Of a DNA stretch of 64,000 nucleotides, positions 1-8,634 are shown one piece after another. A program made the position numbers and the translations under genes. Within the stretch, counting starts at the first letter, position 1. The number at the start of each line of letters is the position of its first letter. A model generated the notes under the pieces. That model was not told where the DNA came from. It made no database searches and saw nothing but the letters and a program-made list of their open reading frames with translations. This stretch comes from Streptomyces gelaticus (GTDB lineage Bacteria; Actinomycetota; Actinomycetes; Streptomycetales; Streptomycetaceae): NCBI RefSeq assembly GCF_014649535.1, contig NZ_BMTF01000012.1:154327-218326 (forward strand), read 5' to 3'.

Positions 1-3
1 CGG

Positions 4-996
4 TCACAGCCATCCGGAGCGCTGTGCCTGCAAGGCCATCTGGAAGCGGTTCGCGGCGCCCAGCTGGGCCATCAGGATCTGCAGGCGGCGAAACAGTGTG
101 CGGCGGCTGATTCCCAGCTCGCGGGCGATGACGTCGTCGCTCGCGCCGCCCGCGAGGAGCCACAGCAGTCGGCGGTCGGCGGGTGGCAGACCGCCCGGCC
201 GTGTGGTGCGGCCGTGGAACGGCAGGGCGCTCTGCCAGGACTGCTCGAACAGCGCGACGAGAGCGGAGAGCAGGCCGCACGGCTGCACGACCAGCATGGT
301 GTTGTGTACGTCGGCCTCTTTGATGGACAACGACACAAGCGCGTACGCCTCGTCGATGATCACGAGTTTGACCGGCACCGACGGCAGCACTCTGGCCTGT
401 TCGCCGGCCTTGATGCACGGTTCGATGGCGTCCGTCAGGTGGCCCGGGTGCTCCAGCGACTCCCGCGAGTACACGACACGCTGCGTCACACCGCGGGCGA
501 GCGTGGCCAGCGCGTCGTCCGTGGATCCGGGCAGGGGGAAGTACGGCGGTGACTCGAACTGCCGGATCTGATCCCGGGCGCTCGCCCAGGCGTGACGCAT
601 CCTGGGGCCGATGGCCTCGCCCGTGACGACCTCGACGAGATGGTCGTTGTACGCGGCGAGCCGCTGCCGCCGGAAGGACTCGAAGGCGCCCCCGACGGTG
701 ATGCGCGACTCCTCGATCTCGGCCGCCCGGTGCCGGGCGAGGATCTCCAGGCCCGCGGTGGGCGGAACCGGCGCCACCATGTCCCCGCCTTCCTCGGCGG
801 CACTGGCCAGACCGGCGTCGACGAGCGCACCGTACGCCTCGGCCAGTTCCGCGCCGTCCAGACCGGACGCGGCCTCGATCCGGCTCAGCGGAGCGGGCGC
901 CAGTTCGAGCAGCGCCAGATAGACCCGGCTCGCCGCGTGATCGATTCCCAGAAGCCGGAGGGCCTCGCCGAGTTTCACGTTCGCCATATGCCTCAT
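4..996 (-). CDS. TrmB-like/LuxR-type transcriptional regulator
   Basis: A 330-residue regulator. The N-terminal 80 residues look like a TrmB-type winged helix (LRLLGIDHAASRVYLALLEL), and the C-terminus is a LuxR-type HTH (ADRRLLWLLAGGASDDVIA followed by ELGISRRTLFRRLQILM, about residues 270-320). The middle resembles the PLD-like effector domain often found between these modules in Streptomyces. Start is ATG 996 or the in-frame ATG three codons later. It is transcribed away from the aminopeptidase gene, so the two share the roughly 200-bp intergenic region. The signal and target are unknown; the family is typically a local activator. The stop lies at the window edge but the gene appears complete. 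Confidence 0.85.
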   Translation of the reverse strand: MRHMANVKLGEALRLLGIDHAASRVYLALLELAPAPLSRIEAASGLDGAELAEAYGALVDAGLASAAEEGGDMVAPVPPTAGLEILARHRAAEIEESRITVGGAFESFRRQRLAAYNDHLVEVVTGEAIGPRMRHAWASARDQIRQFESPPYFPLPGSTDDALATLARGVTQRVVYSRESLEHPGHLTDAIEPCIKAGEQARVLPSVPVKLVIIDEAYALVSLSIKEADVHNTMLVVQPCGLLSALVALFEQSWQSALPFHGRTTRPGGLPPADRRLLWLLAGGASDDVIARELGISRRTLFRRLQILMAQLGAANRFQMALQAQRSGWL

Positions 997-1199
997 TGTC
1001 GACGACGCCGGTCAGCGTTGTGGCCGATCCGTGCCAATGGCACTCCTGGGAACCGAGCGCGGTCGGCGCGGAGTACCGTCCGGAAGCCGCCACCGAACGG
1101 CGGCAGCGAGGGCGCCCCAGCCGCACCGGGAGCAAGGCCGTCCGTGGATCGCTCCGGCCCTCGCCACTCAGGGAACCCACCCGGAAGAAGGTGTACACC

Positions 1200-2612
1200 G
1201 TGGCGAAAGGCCGCAAGAACGGTCTCTACTCAGGGATCTCCGAGGAACTGTCCGCTCTGATGCGGACGGGGTGGGCGGACACCGAGCGGCACGACCTGCG
1301 GCCCGACGAGCAGGCCCCGTACGCCGAGCGCCGCCGCGCCGCGCTCTCCGCGCGTTTCCCCGGCGAGCGCCTCGTCGTCCCTTCGGGGAATCTCAAGGTC
1401 CGTTCCAACGACGACACCTACCCGTTCCGGGCGTACTCGGGCTACGTGCACATGACCGGGGACCAGGCCCGGGACGGCGCTCTCGTCCTCGAACCCCGCG
1501 CGGACGGCGGCCATGACGCCTACTGCTACCAGCTGCCGCGGGACAGCCGGGACAACAACGAGTTCTGGACCGGCTCCACGGCGGAGCTGTGGATGGGCCG
1601 GCGCCGCTCCCTGGCAGAGTCGGAGCTCGTGCTCGGTCTGCCCTGCCGGGACGTCCGTACGGCGGCCGCCGACCTGAGCGCCTCCTCCGGCGCGCCGACC
1701 CGGATAGTCCGCGGCATCGACCCGTCCCTGGAAGCCGCCGTCACCACCGAGGAGGAGCGTGACGCCGAACTCGAAGAGGCACTCAGTGATCTGCGCCTCG
1801 TCAAGGACGACTGGGAGATCGCCGAGCTCCGCAAGGCCGTGGACTCCACGGTGCGTGGATTCACCGATGTGATCGGTGACCTCTCCACGGCGATCGCGTC
1901 GTCCGAGCGGTGGATCGAGGGCACGTTCTTCCGCCGCGCACGCCTGGAGGGCAAGGCCGTCGGTTACGGCTCGATCTGCGCCGCCGGCGAACACGCCACG
2001 ATCATGCACTGGACGGACAACGACGGTCCGGTACGCCCGGGGGAACTGCTCCTGCTCGACGCGGGCGTGGAGACGCACACCCTCTACACCGCCGATGTCA
2101 CGCGCACGCTTCCGATCAGCGGTACGTTCACGCCCCTGCAGCGCAAGGTCTACGACGCGGTGTACGAGGCGCAGGAAGCCGGTATGGCTGCGGTCAAGCC
2201 GGGCGCCGCGTACCGGGACTTCCACGAGGCGTCCCAGCGCCACCTGGCGGCCCGGCTGGTCGAGTGGGGCTTCATCGAGGGCCCGGCCGAGCGTGCGTAC
2301 GAGCTCGGCCTCCAGCGCCGCTTCACCATGGCGGGCACCGGTCACATGCTCGGCCTGGACGTCCACGACTGCGCGCAGGCCAGGAACGAGGACTACGTCG
2401 ACGGCGTGCTGGAGCCGGGCATGGTGCTCACCGTGGAGCCCGGCCTGTACTTCCAGCCGGACGACCTCACCGTGCCCGAGGAGTGGCGGGGCATCGGCGT
2501 CCGGATCGAGGACGACCTGGTCGTCACCGAGGACGGTCACGAGAACCTGTCGGCGGGCCTGCCGAGGTCGGCGGACGAGGTCGAGGCGTGGATGGCCCGG
2601 TTCGCGGGCTGA
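1200..2612 (+). CDS. pepP: aminopeptidase P (Xaa-Pro aminopeptidase, M24B)
   Basis: Cytosolic metallopeptidase releasing N-terminal residues ahead of proline. The N-terminal AMP_N domain includes ERRRAALSARFPGERLVVP and NLKVRSNDDTYPFRAYSGY. The C-terminal pita-bread domain shows the dinuclear metal ligands: Asp in LLLLDAGVETH, Asp in TADVTRTLP, His in GTGHMLGLDVHD, Glu in TVEPGLYF and Glu in GVRIEDDLVV. The frame is open back to ATG 996, but that would overlap the divergent regulator and add about 68 residues unlike the family. GTG 1200 is preceded by GGAAGAAGG and gives 470 residues, the normal size. The start is therefore an inference; the function is confident. Confidence 0.9.
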   Translation: MAKGRKNGLYSGISEELSALMRTGWADTERHDLRPDEQAPYAERRRAALSARFPGERLVVPSGNLKVRSNDDTYPFRAYSGYVHMTGDQARDGALVLEPRADGGHDAYCYQLPRDSRDNNEFWTGSTAELWMGRRRSLAESELVLGLPCRDVRTAAADLSASSGAPTRIVRGIDPSLEAAVTTEEERDAELEEALSDLRLVKDDWEIAELRKAVDSTVRGFTDVIGDLSTAIASSERWIEGTFFRRARLEGKAVGYGSICAAGEHATIMHWTDNDGPVRPGELLLLDAGVETHTLYTADVTRTLPISGTFTPLQRKVYDAVYEAQEAGMAAVKPGAAYRDFHEASQRHLAARLVEWGFIEGPAERAYELGLQRRFTMAGTGHMLGLDVHDCAQARNEDYVDGVLEPGMVLTVEPGLYFQPDDLTVPEEWRGIGVRIEDDLVVTEDGHENLSAGLPRSADEVEAWMARFAG

Positions 2613-2737
2613 CTTCGCGGGCCACGGCGTCGCGGCAGGCACCGGGCGTGCCTGCCGCGGGCTCCAACAGAACAGACCGAAAAACCCGGGACGAAAAGAC
2701 GACATGATCTGTCGCCTTTAACGTGCACGGTAGCGCC

Positions 2738-3694
2738 ATGAACGAGGACACGAACACCCAGCACAACGGTCGAAGCGGCCCGCTCGCCGACCGGATCGCG
2801 CTCGTCGCCGGGGCCACCCGCGGCGCGGGGCGCGCCCTCGCCGTCGAGCTCGGCCGCGCCGGCGCCACCGTCTACGTCACCGGCCGCACCACCCGTGAGA
2901 ACGCCAGCGAGGTCGGCCGGACCACGGAGACCATCGAGGAGACCGCGGAACTGGTCTCAGCGGCCGGCGGCACCGGTGTCGCCGTCCCCACCGATCACCT
3001 GGACGAGGACCGGGTACGCGCCCTCGTCGAGCGGATCGACCGCGAACAGGGACGGCTCGACATCCTGGTCAACGATCTCTGGGGCGGCGAGCACCTGCTC
3101 GTCGGCTCCGTCTTCGGCAAGAAGAGCTGGGAGACGCCGCTCGCCGACGGCCTGCGCATCCTGGAGCTCGGGGTGCGCTCGCACGTGATCACCGCGGCCC
3201 TCGCCCTTCCGCTCCTGGTCCGCTCCGCCGCTCCCCTGCACGTGGAGGTCACCGACGGCACGGCGGTCTCCAACCGCCGCTACCGCGAGAACCTCTACTA
3301 CGACCTCGCGAAGAACGCCCCGATCCGGATCGCCTTCGGGCTGGGCGAGGAACTGGCGGAGTACGGAGGGACGGCGGTCGCCGTCACACCGGGCTTCCTG
3401 CGCTCGGAACAGATGCTCGCCCACTTCGGCGTGAGCGAGGAGAACTGGCGCGACGCCATCGCCCAGGAACCGGGCTTCGCGATCGCCGAATCGCCGCACT
3501 ACCTCGCCCGCGCGGTCGCCGCACTCGCCGCCGACCCGGACCGGGTCCGCTGGAACGGGAAGTCCACCTCCAGCGCAGAGCTCGCCAGGACCTACGGCGT
3601 ACGGGACATCGACGGCAGCCGACCGGATGCCTGGGCGTACTTCGAGGACGTCACGTACGGCGGCAAGGACGACTCCCCGGACGACTACCGCTGA
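2738..3694 (+). CDS. short-chain dehydrogenase/reductase (SDR)
   Basis: A 318-residue NAD(P)-dependent oxidoreductase. The Rossmann start is VAGATRGAGRALAVELGRAG (the TGxxxGxG equivalent) and YVTGRTTR suggests NADP preference. NDLWGG replaces the usual NNAG. The catalytic Tyr-Lys is probably NLYYDLAKNAPIR. The C-terminus (SAELARTYGVRDIDGSRPDAW) matches a group of Streptomyces SDRs longer than the classical 250 residues. ATG 2738 is preferred; an in-frame ATG at 2723 adds only five residues. The gene stands alone and a strong hairpin follows at 3847. Substrate unknown. Confidence 0.88.
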   Translation: MNEDTNTQHNGRSGPLADRIALVAGATRGAGRALAVELGRAGATVYVTGRTTRENASEVGRTTETIEETAELVSAAGGTGVAVPTDHLDEDRVRALVERIDREQGRLDILVNDLWGGEHLLVGSVFGKKSWETPLADGLRILELGVRSHVITAALALPLLVRSAAPLHVEVTDGTAVSNRRYRENLYYDLAKNAPIRIAFGLGEELAEYGGTAVAVTPGFLRSEQMLAHFGVSEENWRDAIAQEPGFAIAESPHYLARAVAALAADPDRVRWNGKSTSSAELARTYGVRDIDGSRPDAWAYFEDVTYGGKDDSPDDYR

Positions 3695-3846
3695 TCCCCG
3701 GCCCCGCGCCGTGCAGGACGGCGATCGCCTGCGCAGCCCAGGGGAAGCGGGCGCGCAGGCCCACCGAAACCAGCGCCTCCGCGCCTCCACCTGGCCTTGC
3801 GCCGGGCCCGCCGCCTCGCCGGGCGCCCGCGCTGCGCCCCGGCGAT

Positions 3847-3881
3847 CCCGCTGTGCCCGGCGCCGGGCCGGGCACAGCGGG
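3847..3881. terminator. 15-bp GC hairpin downstream of the SDR gene
   Basis: The arms 3847-3861 (CCCGCTGTGCCCGGC) and 3867-3881 pair perfectly around a five-base loop. No T-run follows, as is common for Streptomyces terminators. It lies between the SDR stop and the plsC-like start. Confidence 0.6.
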
Positions 3882-3971
3882 GGCGGGATGATGAGTACGG
3901 CGACTCAGGTCCGGACGGCGCCCCGTCACCGACGATGAGGGTCAAAACCGTCGAGACCGGGAGACCGCTCC

Positions 3972-4634
3972 GTGCTCAGCCGCATCGCCGACATCCTGTT
4001 GCCCGCCTTCGGCCGCCTGTCGGTGACCACCGACCCAGACTGCGAACTCGCACCGGGCAGCATCATCTCCGCGAACCACACGTCCCTCGCCGACCCCGCC
4101 GTCGTGATCGCCGCCCTGCATCGTCTCGGCGTCGAACCGGTCGTCATGGCGGCCGCGGGCCTGTGGCGCGTCCCCGTGCTCGGCCGTGCTCTCGCCCGCG
4201 AAGGGCACATTCCCGTACACCGCGGCGACCGGCGGGCCGCGTCCGCGCTCGACCTCGCCGCCGACGCCCTCGCGCACGGCAGGTGCCTGCTCATCTACGC
4301 CGAAGGCGGCCTGCCCCGCCGCAAGGACGCCGCGGAGGCGGCCCCCGGCAGCTTCCGCAGCGGCCTGGCCCGGCTCGCCGAGCGCACCGGGGCTCCCATC
4401 GTGCCGGTCGGCCAGGCCGGGGCGCGGCGGATCACCTCCGGCGGGGTGGTGAAGCAGCTCGCCGGCCTGGCAACAGCGCCCTTGCGCCGGCCGGACCTGC
4501 ACGTCCACGTGGCCGCGCCGCTGACCCTGACCGGAGACACCGCAGCACGCACCGCGCGAGCCCGCACCGCGGTGACCACGGCATGGCGTACGGCGGCCGC
4601 GCACCTCGGCGAGCCCGCCGCGCTCGCCGCATAG
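3972..4634 (+). CDS. PlsC-like 1-acyl-glycerol-3-phosphate acyltransferase
   Basis: A 220-residue member of the glycerolipid acyltransferase superfamily, expected to transfer acyl groups to lysophosphatidate or a related acceptor at the membrane face. Visible blocks are motif I NHTSLAD (the NHx4D catalytic pair), block II around GHIPVHRGDRRAA, block III IYAEGGLPRRKD, and the proline of block IV (APIVPVGQAG). GTG 3972 is the start. The gene is a single unit after the SDR terminator. It is shorter than typical housekeeping PlsC, so it may be a specialised paralogue, for example lipid tailoring. Confidence 0.85.
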   Translation: MLSRIADILLPAFGRLSVTTDPDCELAPGSIISANHTSLADPAVVIAALHRLGVEPVVMAAAGLWRVPVLGRALAREGHIPVHRGDRRAASALDLAADALAHGRCLLIYAEGGLPRRKDAAEAAPGSFRSGLARLAERTGAPIVPVGQAGARRITSGGVVKQLAGLATAPLRRPDLHVHVAAPLTLTGDTAARTARARTAVTTAWRTAAAHLGEPAALAA

Positions 4635-4765
4635 TCGCCGCGCTCGCCGCATGGTCATCGACTCGACGGGGGACGCCGCTGTGGGTCTGCTCGCGGTGGA
4701 GGCCGTTCACGCCGACCGCTCCACCTCCCCCGTCGGCGAGCAGGAGCTCTTTCCCCGAGCACTCC

Positions 4766-6220
4766 TCAGCCCGTCCGGTGTCCTGCCCACACCGTGGGAG
4801 TACGGCCCGACCACGGGCTGGCCTGTTCGAGTTGTCCGGCGAGGCGGAAGAGGCGGTCTTCGCGCCCGTGACCGGCGGCGAACTGCATACCGATCGGGAG
4901 CCCCGTTCCGGCGTCGGCCGTCACCGGCACGGACATGGCGGGCGTGCCCGCGACGTTGAACGGCATGGTGAAGGGCGAGCGGTCGTTGACGCGATCGATC
5001 CAGCCGAGGCCGTCGAGCGTCTCCGCACCCTCGGCATAGGCGCCCAAGGGCACGGGAAGCTCCGGCAGGGTCGGCGTGAGCAGTACGTCGTACGCGTCGA
5101 AGTACCGGGCCAGGCTTCGGGCGACCCGGTTCCGGATCGCGAGGGCGGTGACGAACTGGGGGCCGCTGACCCGCTGCCCGTAGTGGTAGCCGGCGAGGGT
5201 CACCGGCTCAAGGGTCGAGGAGTCGACGGGCCGGTCGAAGGCGGTAGCCAGCTCGTCGAGCGAGGCCGAGAGATTCGCGGTCAGCAGACGGGCACCGGCC
5301 AGGACGAACTCCTCCCAGTCGGCCCCGAGTTCGACCTCGGCCTCCTCCACCTGGTGGCCGAGGGATTCGAGCAGTCGCACGGTGCGGGTGAGAGCCTCGG
5401 CCACGGGCGCGGTGGTGCGGCGTCCGCCCCATGGCTGGGTGAGAACGCCGATCCGCAACGCGCCCGGGTGGCGCGTGACTTCCTGCGCGTAGGGCCGGGA
5501 GGGCTGCTGGGCGAAGTAGGAATCACCCGGTTCCGGGCCGCGGATCTGGTCGAGCAGGGCCGCACTGTCGCGAACGGTGCGGCTGACGCTGCCGTGCACG
5601 GCCAAGCCGTTGAAGACTTCGTCGGCGTCGGGGCCCATGGAGATCCGGCCACGGGTCGGCTTCAACCCGAAGAGGCCGTTGTACGCGGCGGGGATACGGA
5701 GCGAGCCGACGGCGTCGGTGGCGTGTGCGATCGGGACCACCCCGGCGGCGACCGCCGCGCCCGCGCCCCCGCTGGATCCGCCCGCGCTCCGCCGGAGGTC
5801 CCACGGGTTGCGGGTCGGGCCGTACAGCTCGGGTTCGGTCGTGATGCTGTAGGCCATCTCCGGTGTCGCGGTACGCCCGAACGTCACGAGGCCGGCGCGG
5901 CGGAAGCGCTGCATCAGGGAGGAGTCGGCTCCGGCGACGTTGCCGGCCGCGAGACGGCTGCCCAGCTCCGTTCGCCTCCCGGCCATGGCGACCGCGATGT
6001 CCTTGATCAGGAAGGGGACCCCGGCCAGTGGCGTGCTGCCCGGGTCGGGCCCGTCGTCGGCCGGCCATGTCTCCACGATGGCGTTGATCTGCGGATCGAC
6101 CGCCTGCGCGGCCTCGCGTGCAGCTGCTTCCACTTCGGCGGGCGTCACCTCGCCCCTGGCCACCAGCTCGGCGAGCCCGACCGCGTCGAAACTCACGTAC
6201 TCGGCAATCCTCACTGTCAC
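4766..6220 (-). CDS. amidase (amidase-signature family)
   Basis: A 484-residue amidase-signature hydrolase, probably cytosolic, splitting carboxylic amides. The Ser-cisSer-Lys machinery is visible: Lys in PFLIKDIAVAMAG, the glycine/serine loop RSAGGSSGGAGAAVAAGVVP, and the following Ser in ATDAVGSLRIPAAYNG, with GLKPTRGRIS after it. The C-terminal part (FNVAGTPAMSVPV, GLPIGMQFAAG) is also canonical. GTG 6220 is the likely start. It is divergent from a TetR gene, and the intervening DNA carries a repeat/palindrome cluster, so it is probably the TetR target. Indole-acetamide, aryl-acylamide or 6-aminohexanoate-type substrates are all possible. Confidence 0.9.
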   Translation of the reverse strand: MTVRIAEYVSFDAVGLAELVARGEVTPAEVEAAAREAAQAVDPQINAIVETWPADDGPDPGSTPLAGVPFLIKDIAVAMAGRRTELGSRLAAGNVAGADSSLMQRFRRAGLVTFGRTATPEMAYSITTEPELYGPTRNPWDLRRSAGGSSGGAGAAVAAGVVPIAHATDAVGSLRIPAAYNGLFGLKPTRGRISMGPDADEVFNGLAVHGSVSRTVRDSAALLDQIRGPEPGDSYFAQQPSRPYAQEVTRHPGALRIGVLTQPWGGRRTTAPVAEALTRTVRLLESLGHQVEEAEVELGADWEEFVLAGARLLTANLSASLDELATAFDRPVDSSTLEPVTLAGYHYGQRVSGPQFVTALAIRNRVARSLARYFDAYDVLLTPTLPELPVPLGAYAEGAETLDGLGWIDRVNDRSPFTMPFNVAGTPAMSVPVTADAGTGLPIGMQFAAGHGREDRLFRLAGQLEQASPWSGRTPTVWAGHRTG

Positions 6221-6239
6221 TCCCGACGGAAAGAAGAGC

Positions 6240-6307
6240 GATACCCGTAGCGATACCGTTCAGTACCCAACGATACCCATCGGTATCACATGGAACGGAC
6301 TGGTACC
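6240..6307. promoter_or_regulatory. GATACC/GGTATC operator cluster between amidase and tetR
   Basis: GATACC occurs at 6240, 6252 and 6272. The last forms a palindrome GATACC-CATC-GGTATC (6272-6287), and GGTACC lies at 6302. The 6252 to 6272 and 6282 to 6302 intervals are both 20 bp, two helical turns. Position between divergent genes and the symmetry fit a TetR operator. Binding itself is inferred. Confidence 0.65.
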
Positions 6308-6355
6308 GTAGCAGACGGTGGGAGGCTCCTACCGACCGGACGTCACGGAGCAGTC

Positions 6356-6982
6356 ATGGCATCGACCGTCAGCAGGCCGAGCAGGGTGGCGAAACTGCCG
6401 CCTCGTGAGCGCATCCTGGACGCGGCGGAGGAGCTCTTCCAGAGCGAGGGAATCCGGCGGGTGGGCGTCCAGGCGATCGCCGAGAAGGCCGAGACCACCA
6501 AGATGGCGATCTACCGGCACTTCGAAACCAAGGACGCGCTGGTCGCGGAGTGGCTGCGGATCGTCGCCGCCGACTACCAGGCGGCCTTCGACCGGGTCGA
6601 GGCCGCGCACCCCGGCCGGCCCCGGGAGCAGATCCTGGGCCTGGCCCGCTTCATCGCCGATGGACTGCCGGAGATCTCGCACCGGGGCTGCCCGTTCATC
6701 AACTCCATCGCCGAGCTGCCCGATCGCTCCCATCCGGCCCGGCAAGTGATCGAGGAGCACAAGGCCCGCCAGACCCGCAGGCTGGTCGGCATGTGCGCCG
6801 AGGCCGGGCTGACCGACCCCGAGCAGGCCGCGGCCGAGATCACCTTCGTACTCGAAGGCGCACAGGTCAGCACGCAGAACGGGAGCATCGATCAGGCGGG
6901 GGACCGACTGATGAGAATCGTCGAAGGGGTCGTTGACCGCCACCGCCCCTCCCCCGGCGCATCCGGGGCGAGCACCGACTGA
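6356..6982 (+). CDS. TetR/AcrR family repressor
   Basis: A 208-residue regulator. The HTH lies near residues 13-60: RILDAAEELFQSEGIRRVG, then IAEKAETTKMAIYRHFETKD. The C-terminal region with SHRGCPFINSIAELPDRSHP is typical of the subgroup controlling small-molecule detoxification genes. ATG 6356 follows CGGAG by five bases. A longer reading frame from 6290 exists but runs through the operator region. It probably represses itself and the divergent amidase through the GATACC palindromes. Confidence 0.9.
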   Translation: MASTVSRPSRVAKLPPRERILDAAEELFQSEGIRRVGVQAIAEKAETTKMAIYRHFETKDALVAEWLRIVAADYQAAFDRVEAAHPGRPREQILGLARFIADGLPEISHRGCPFINSIAELPDRSHPARQVIEEHKARQTRRLVGMCAEAGLTDPEQAAAEITFVLEGAQVSTQNGSIDQAGDRLMRIVEGVVDRHRPSPGASGASTD

Positions 6983-7091
6983 GCGGTGGGCGGCCGGGCG
7001 GACGGCGATTTCCGCACCGCCGAGGACGCTCCGCCCCGCCGCGCACCGGCGCATATGAACTTCCGGAAATCCTGATCAACAGGCTGAGGTC

Positions 7092-8270
7092 ATGAACACC
7101 GAACACGACACGATCACCACACCCGTCACCGCGGACCTCCTGCGCGGCTTCCTCGACGTGGAGGAGACCGCGCACGGCCTGCTGCCGCATCGGCTGCCCG
7201 CTCGGGCGCGTCGGCAGATCCCGGACGACCGGCTGTCCGTGGCCGAGGCCCAGCCCTCCGGTGTGCGGCTGGTCTTCCGCACCCGGGCGACCACGATCGA
7301 ACTGGACACGCTGCCCACCAAGCGCGTCTACCGAGGATTCCCTGCCCCCGCGGACGGCGTGTACGACCTGCTGGTCGATGGCCGTCTCGCCGCCCGGGCC
7401 ACGGTGGCCGGCGGAAACGTACGCACGATCACCGACATGGTCACCCAGTCCTCCGAGCTGTCGGAGGGGCCTTCCGGCACCGCCCGGTTCGTCGGTCTCC
7501 CGGAAGGTGACAAAGCTGTCGAGATCTGGCTCCCGCATACGGAGATCACCGAACTGATCGCCCTGCGCACCGACGCGCCCATCGAGAAGGCGCCGGACAG
7601 CGGGCGCAGGGTGTGGCTGCACCACGGCAGTTCCATCAGCCACGGCTCGAACGCCACTCGTCCGACCGCCATCTGGCCTGCCCTGGCAGCCGCCCAGGGT
7701 CAAGTGGAGCTCGTCAACCTGGGGTTCGGCGGCAGCGCGCTGCTCGACCCGTTCACCGCCCGAGCGATGCGGGACGCCCCCGCGGACCTGATCAGCGTCA
7801 AAATCGGCATCAATGTCGTCAACAGCGACGTCATGCGCCTGCGCGCCTTCATACCCGCGGTCCACGGCTTCCTCGACACCATCCGCGAGGGGCATCCGAC
7901 CGCGCCGCTGCTGGTCGTCTCCCCCCTCCTGTGCCCGGTCCAGGAGGACACGCCCGGCCCCCTCGCGCCCGACTTCGACAAGGGGACCTTGCGGTTCAGG
8001 GCCACGGGCGATCCTGCCGAACGCGCCGCCGGGCGCCTGACCCTCAGCATCATCCGCGACGAACTCGCCCGGATCGTGGAGCAGCGGGCGGCCGACGACC
8101 CGAATCTGCACTACCTCGACGGCCGTGACCTGTACGGCGAGAAGGATTACGCCGAATTCCCGCTGCCCGACGAGGTCCATCCCGATCCGGCGGGACACCG
8201 CCGCATCGGCGAGAACTTCGGGCGGCTGGCGTTCGGCGAAGGCGGCCCTTTCGCAACCGGGAACGGCTGA
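7092..8270 (+). CDS. SGNH/GDSL-family hydrolase
   Basis: A 392-residue esterase/lipase-like protein. The N-terminal half is a beta-rich accessory domain and the C-terminal half is an SGNH fold. Block I Ser is in LHHGSSISHG, block II Gly in NLGFGGSALLD, block III Asn in KIGINVVNSD, and block V Asp/His in PLPDEVHPDPAGHRRIG. No signal peptide is evident, so it is probably intracellular. It follows the tetR gene in the same direction at 109 bp and may belong to the same regulon. A strong terminator follows at 8402. Substrate unknown; acetyl-carbohydrate or ester hydrolysis is plausible. Confidence 0.87.
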   Translation: MNTEHDTITTPVTADLLRGFLDVEETAHGLLPHRLPARARRQIPDDRLSVAEAQPSGVRLVFRTRATTIELDTLPTKRVYRGFPAPADGVYDLLVDGRLAARATVAGGNVRTITDMVTQSSELSEGPSGTARFVGLPEGDKAVEIWLPHTEITELIALRTDAPIEKAPDSGRRVWLHHGSSISHGSNATRPTAIWPALAAAQGQVELVNLGFGGSALLDPFTARAMRDAPADLISVKIGINVVNSDVMRLRAFIPAVHGFLDTIREGHPTAPLLVVSPLLCPVQEDTPGPLAPDFDKGTLRFRATGDPAERAAGRLTLSIIRDELARIVEQRAADDPNLHYLDGRDLYGEKDYAEFPLPDEVHPDPAGHRRIGENFGRLAFGEGGPFATGNG

Positions 8271-8401
8271 CCGGGACCGGCTGACCTGCTGGTGCCAGGT
8301 CGGTCGAGGGGCCCACCGGCGAGACACCGCATCGGTATCTCACCCGGCTCCGCATCGAGGCAACAGCCGGTACGTCATCCGGCCCCAGGCCCCGACCCGC
8401 A

Positions 8402-8436
8402 GGACGGGGCCGCCCGTTTGCCGGGCGGCCCCGTCC
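8402..8436. terminator. perfect 15-bp hairpin after the SGNH hydrolase
   Basis: GGACGGGGCCGCCCG (8402-8416), loop TTTGC, then its exact complement 8422-8436. This is one of the strongest hairpins in the window. It sits in the 364-bp gap between 8270 and 8635; the rest of that gap shows only the RBS of the next gene. Confidence 0.75.
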
Positions 8437-8634
8437 TCGATCCTGGCCGGCTCGGACAGGCTGCTGCTCGGCGCCCGACGGCCGAAGTGCAGCCTGCGCG
8501 GCCTCACGGGCCAGACTTGCTGAATCAGCAAACGGACTCGTTCCTTTTACGGTGTCTCGCGCATGATCGGTGCAGAGCCACGGCACGGCGCAGGGGCCGG
8601 TCCTGGCGTACAGCAGCGGTCCTGGAGGAGACGC

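Noticed and set aside
1230..2705. 491-residue minus-strand frame opposite aminopeptidase P
   Set aside because: Pure complementary-strand openness of high-GC coding DNA; no family resemblance and no RBS.
3797..6250. 817-residue plus-strand open frame
   Set aside because: It is the antisense of the PlsC and amidase region; composition is Arg/Pro/Gly-rich and codon pattern follows the real genes in other frames.
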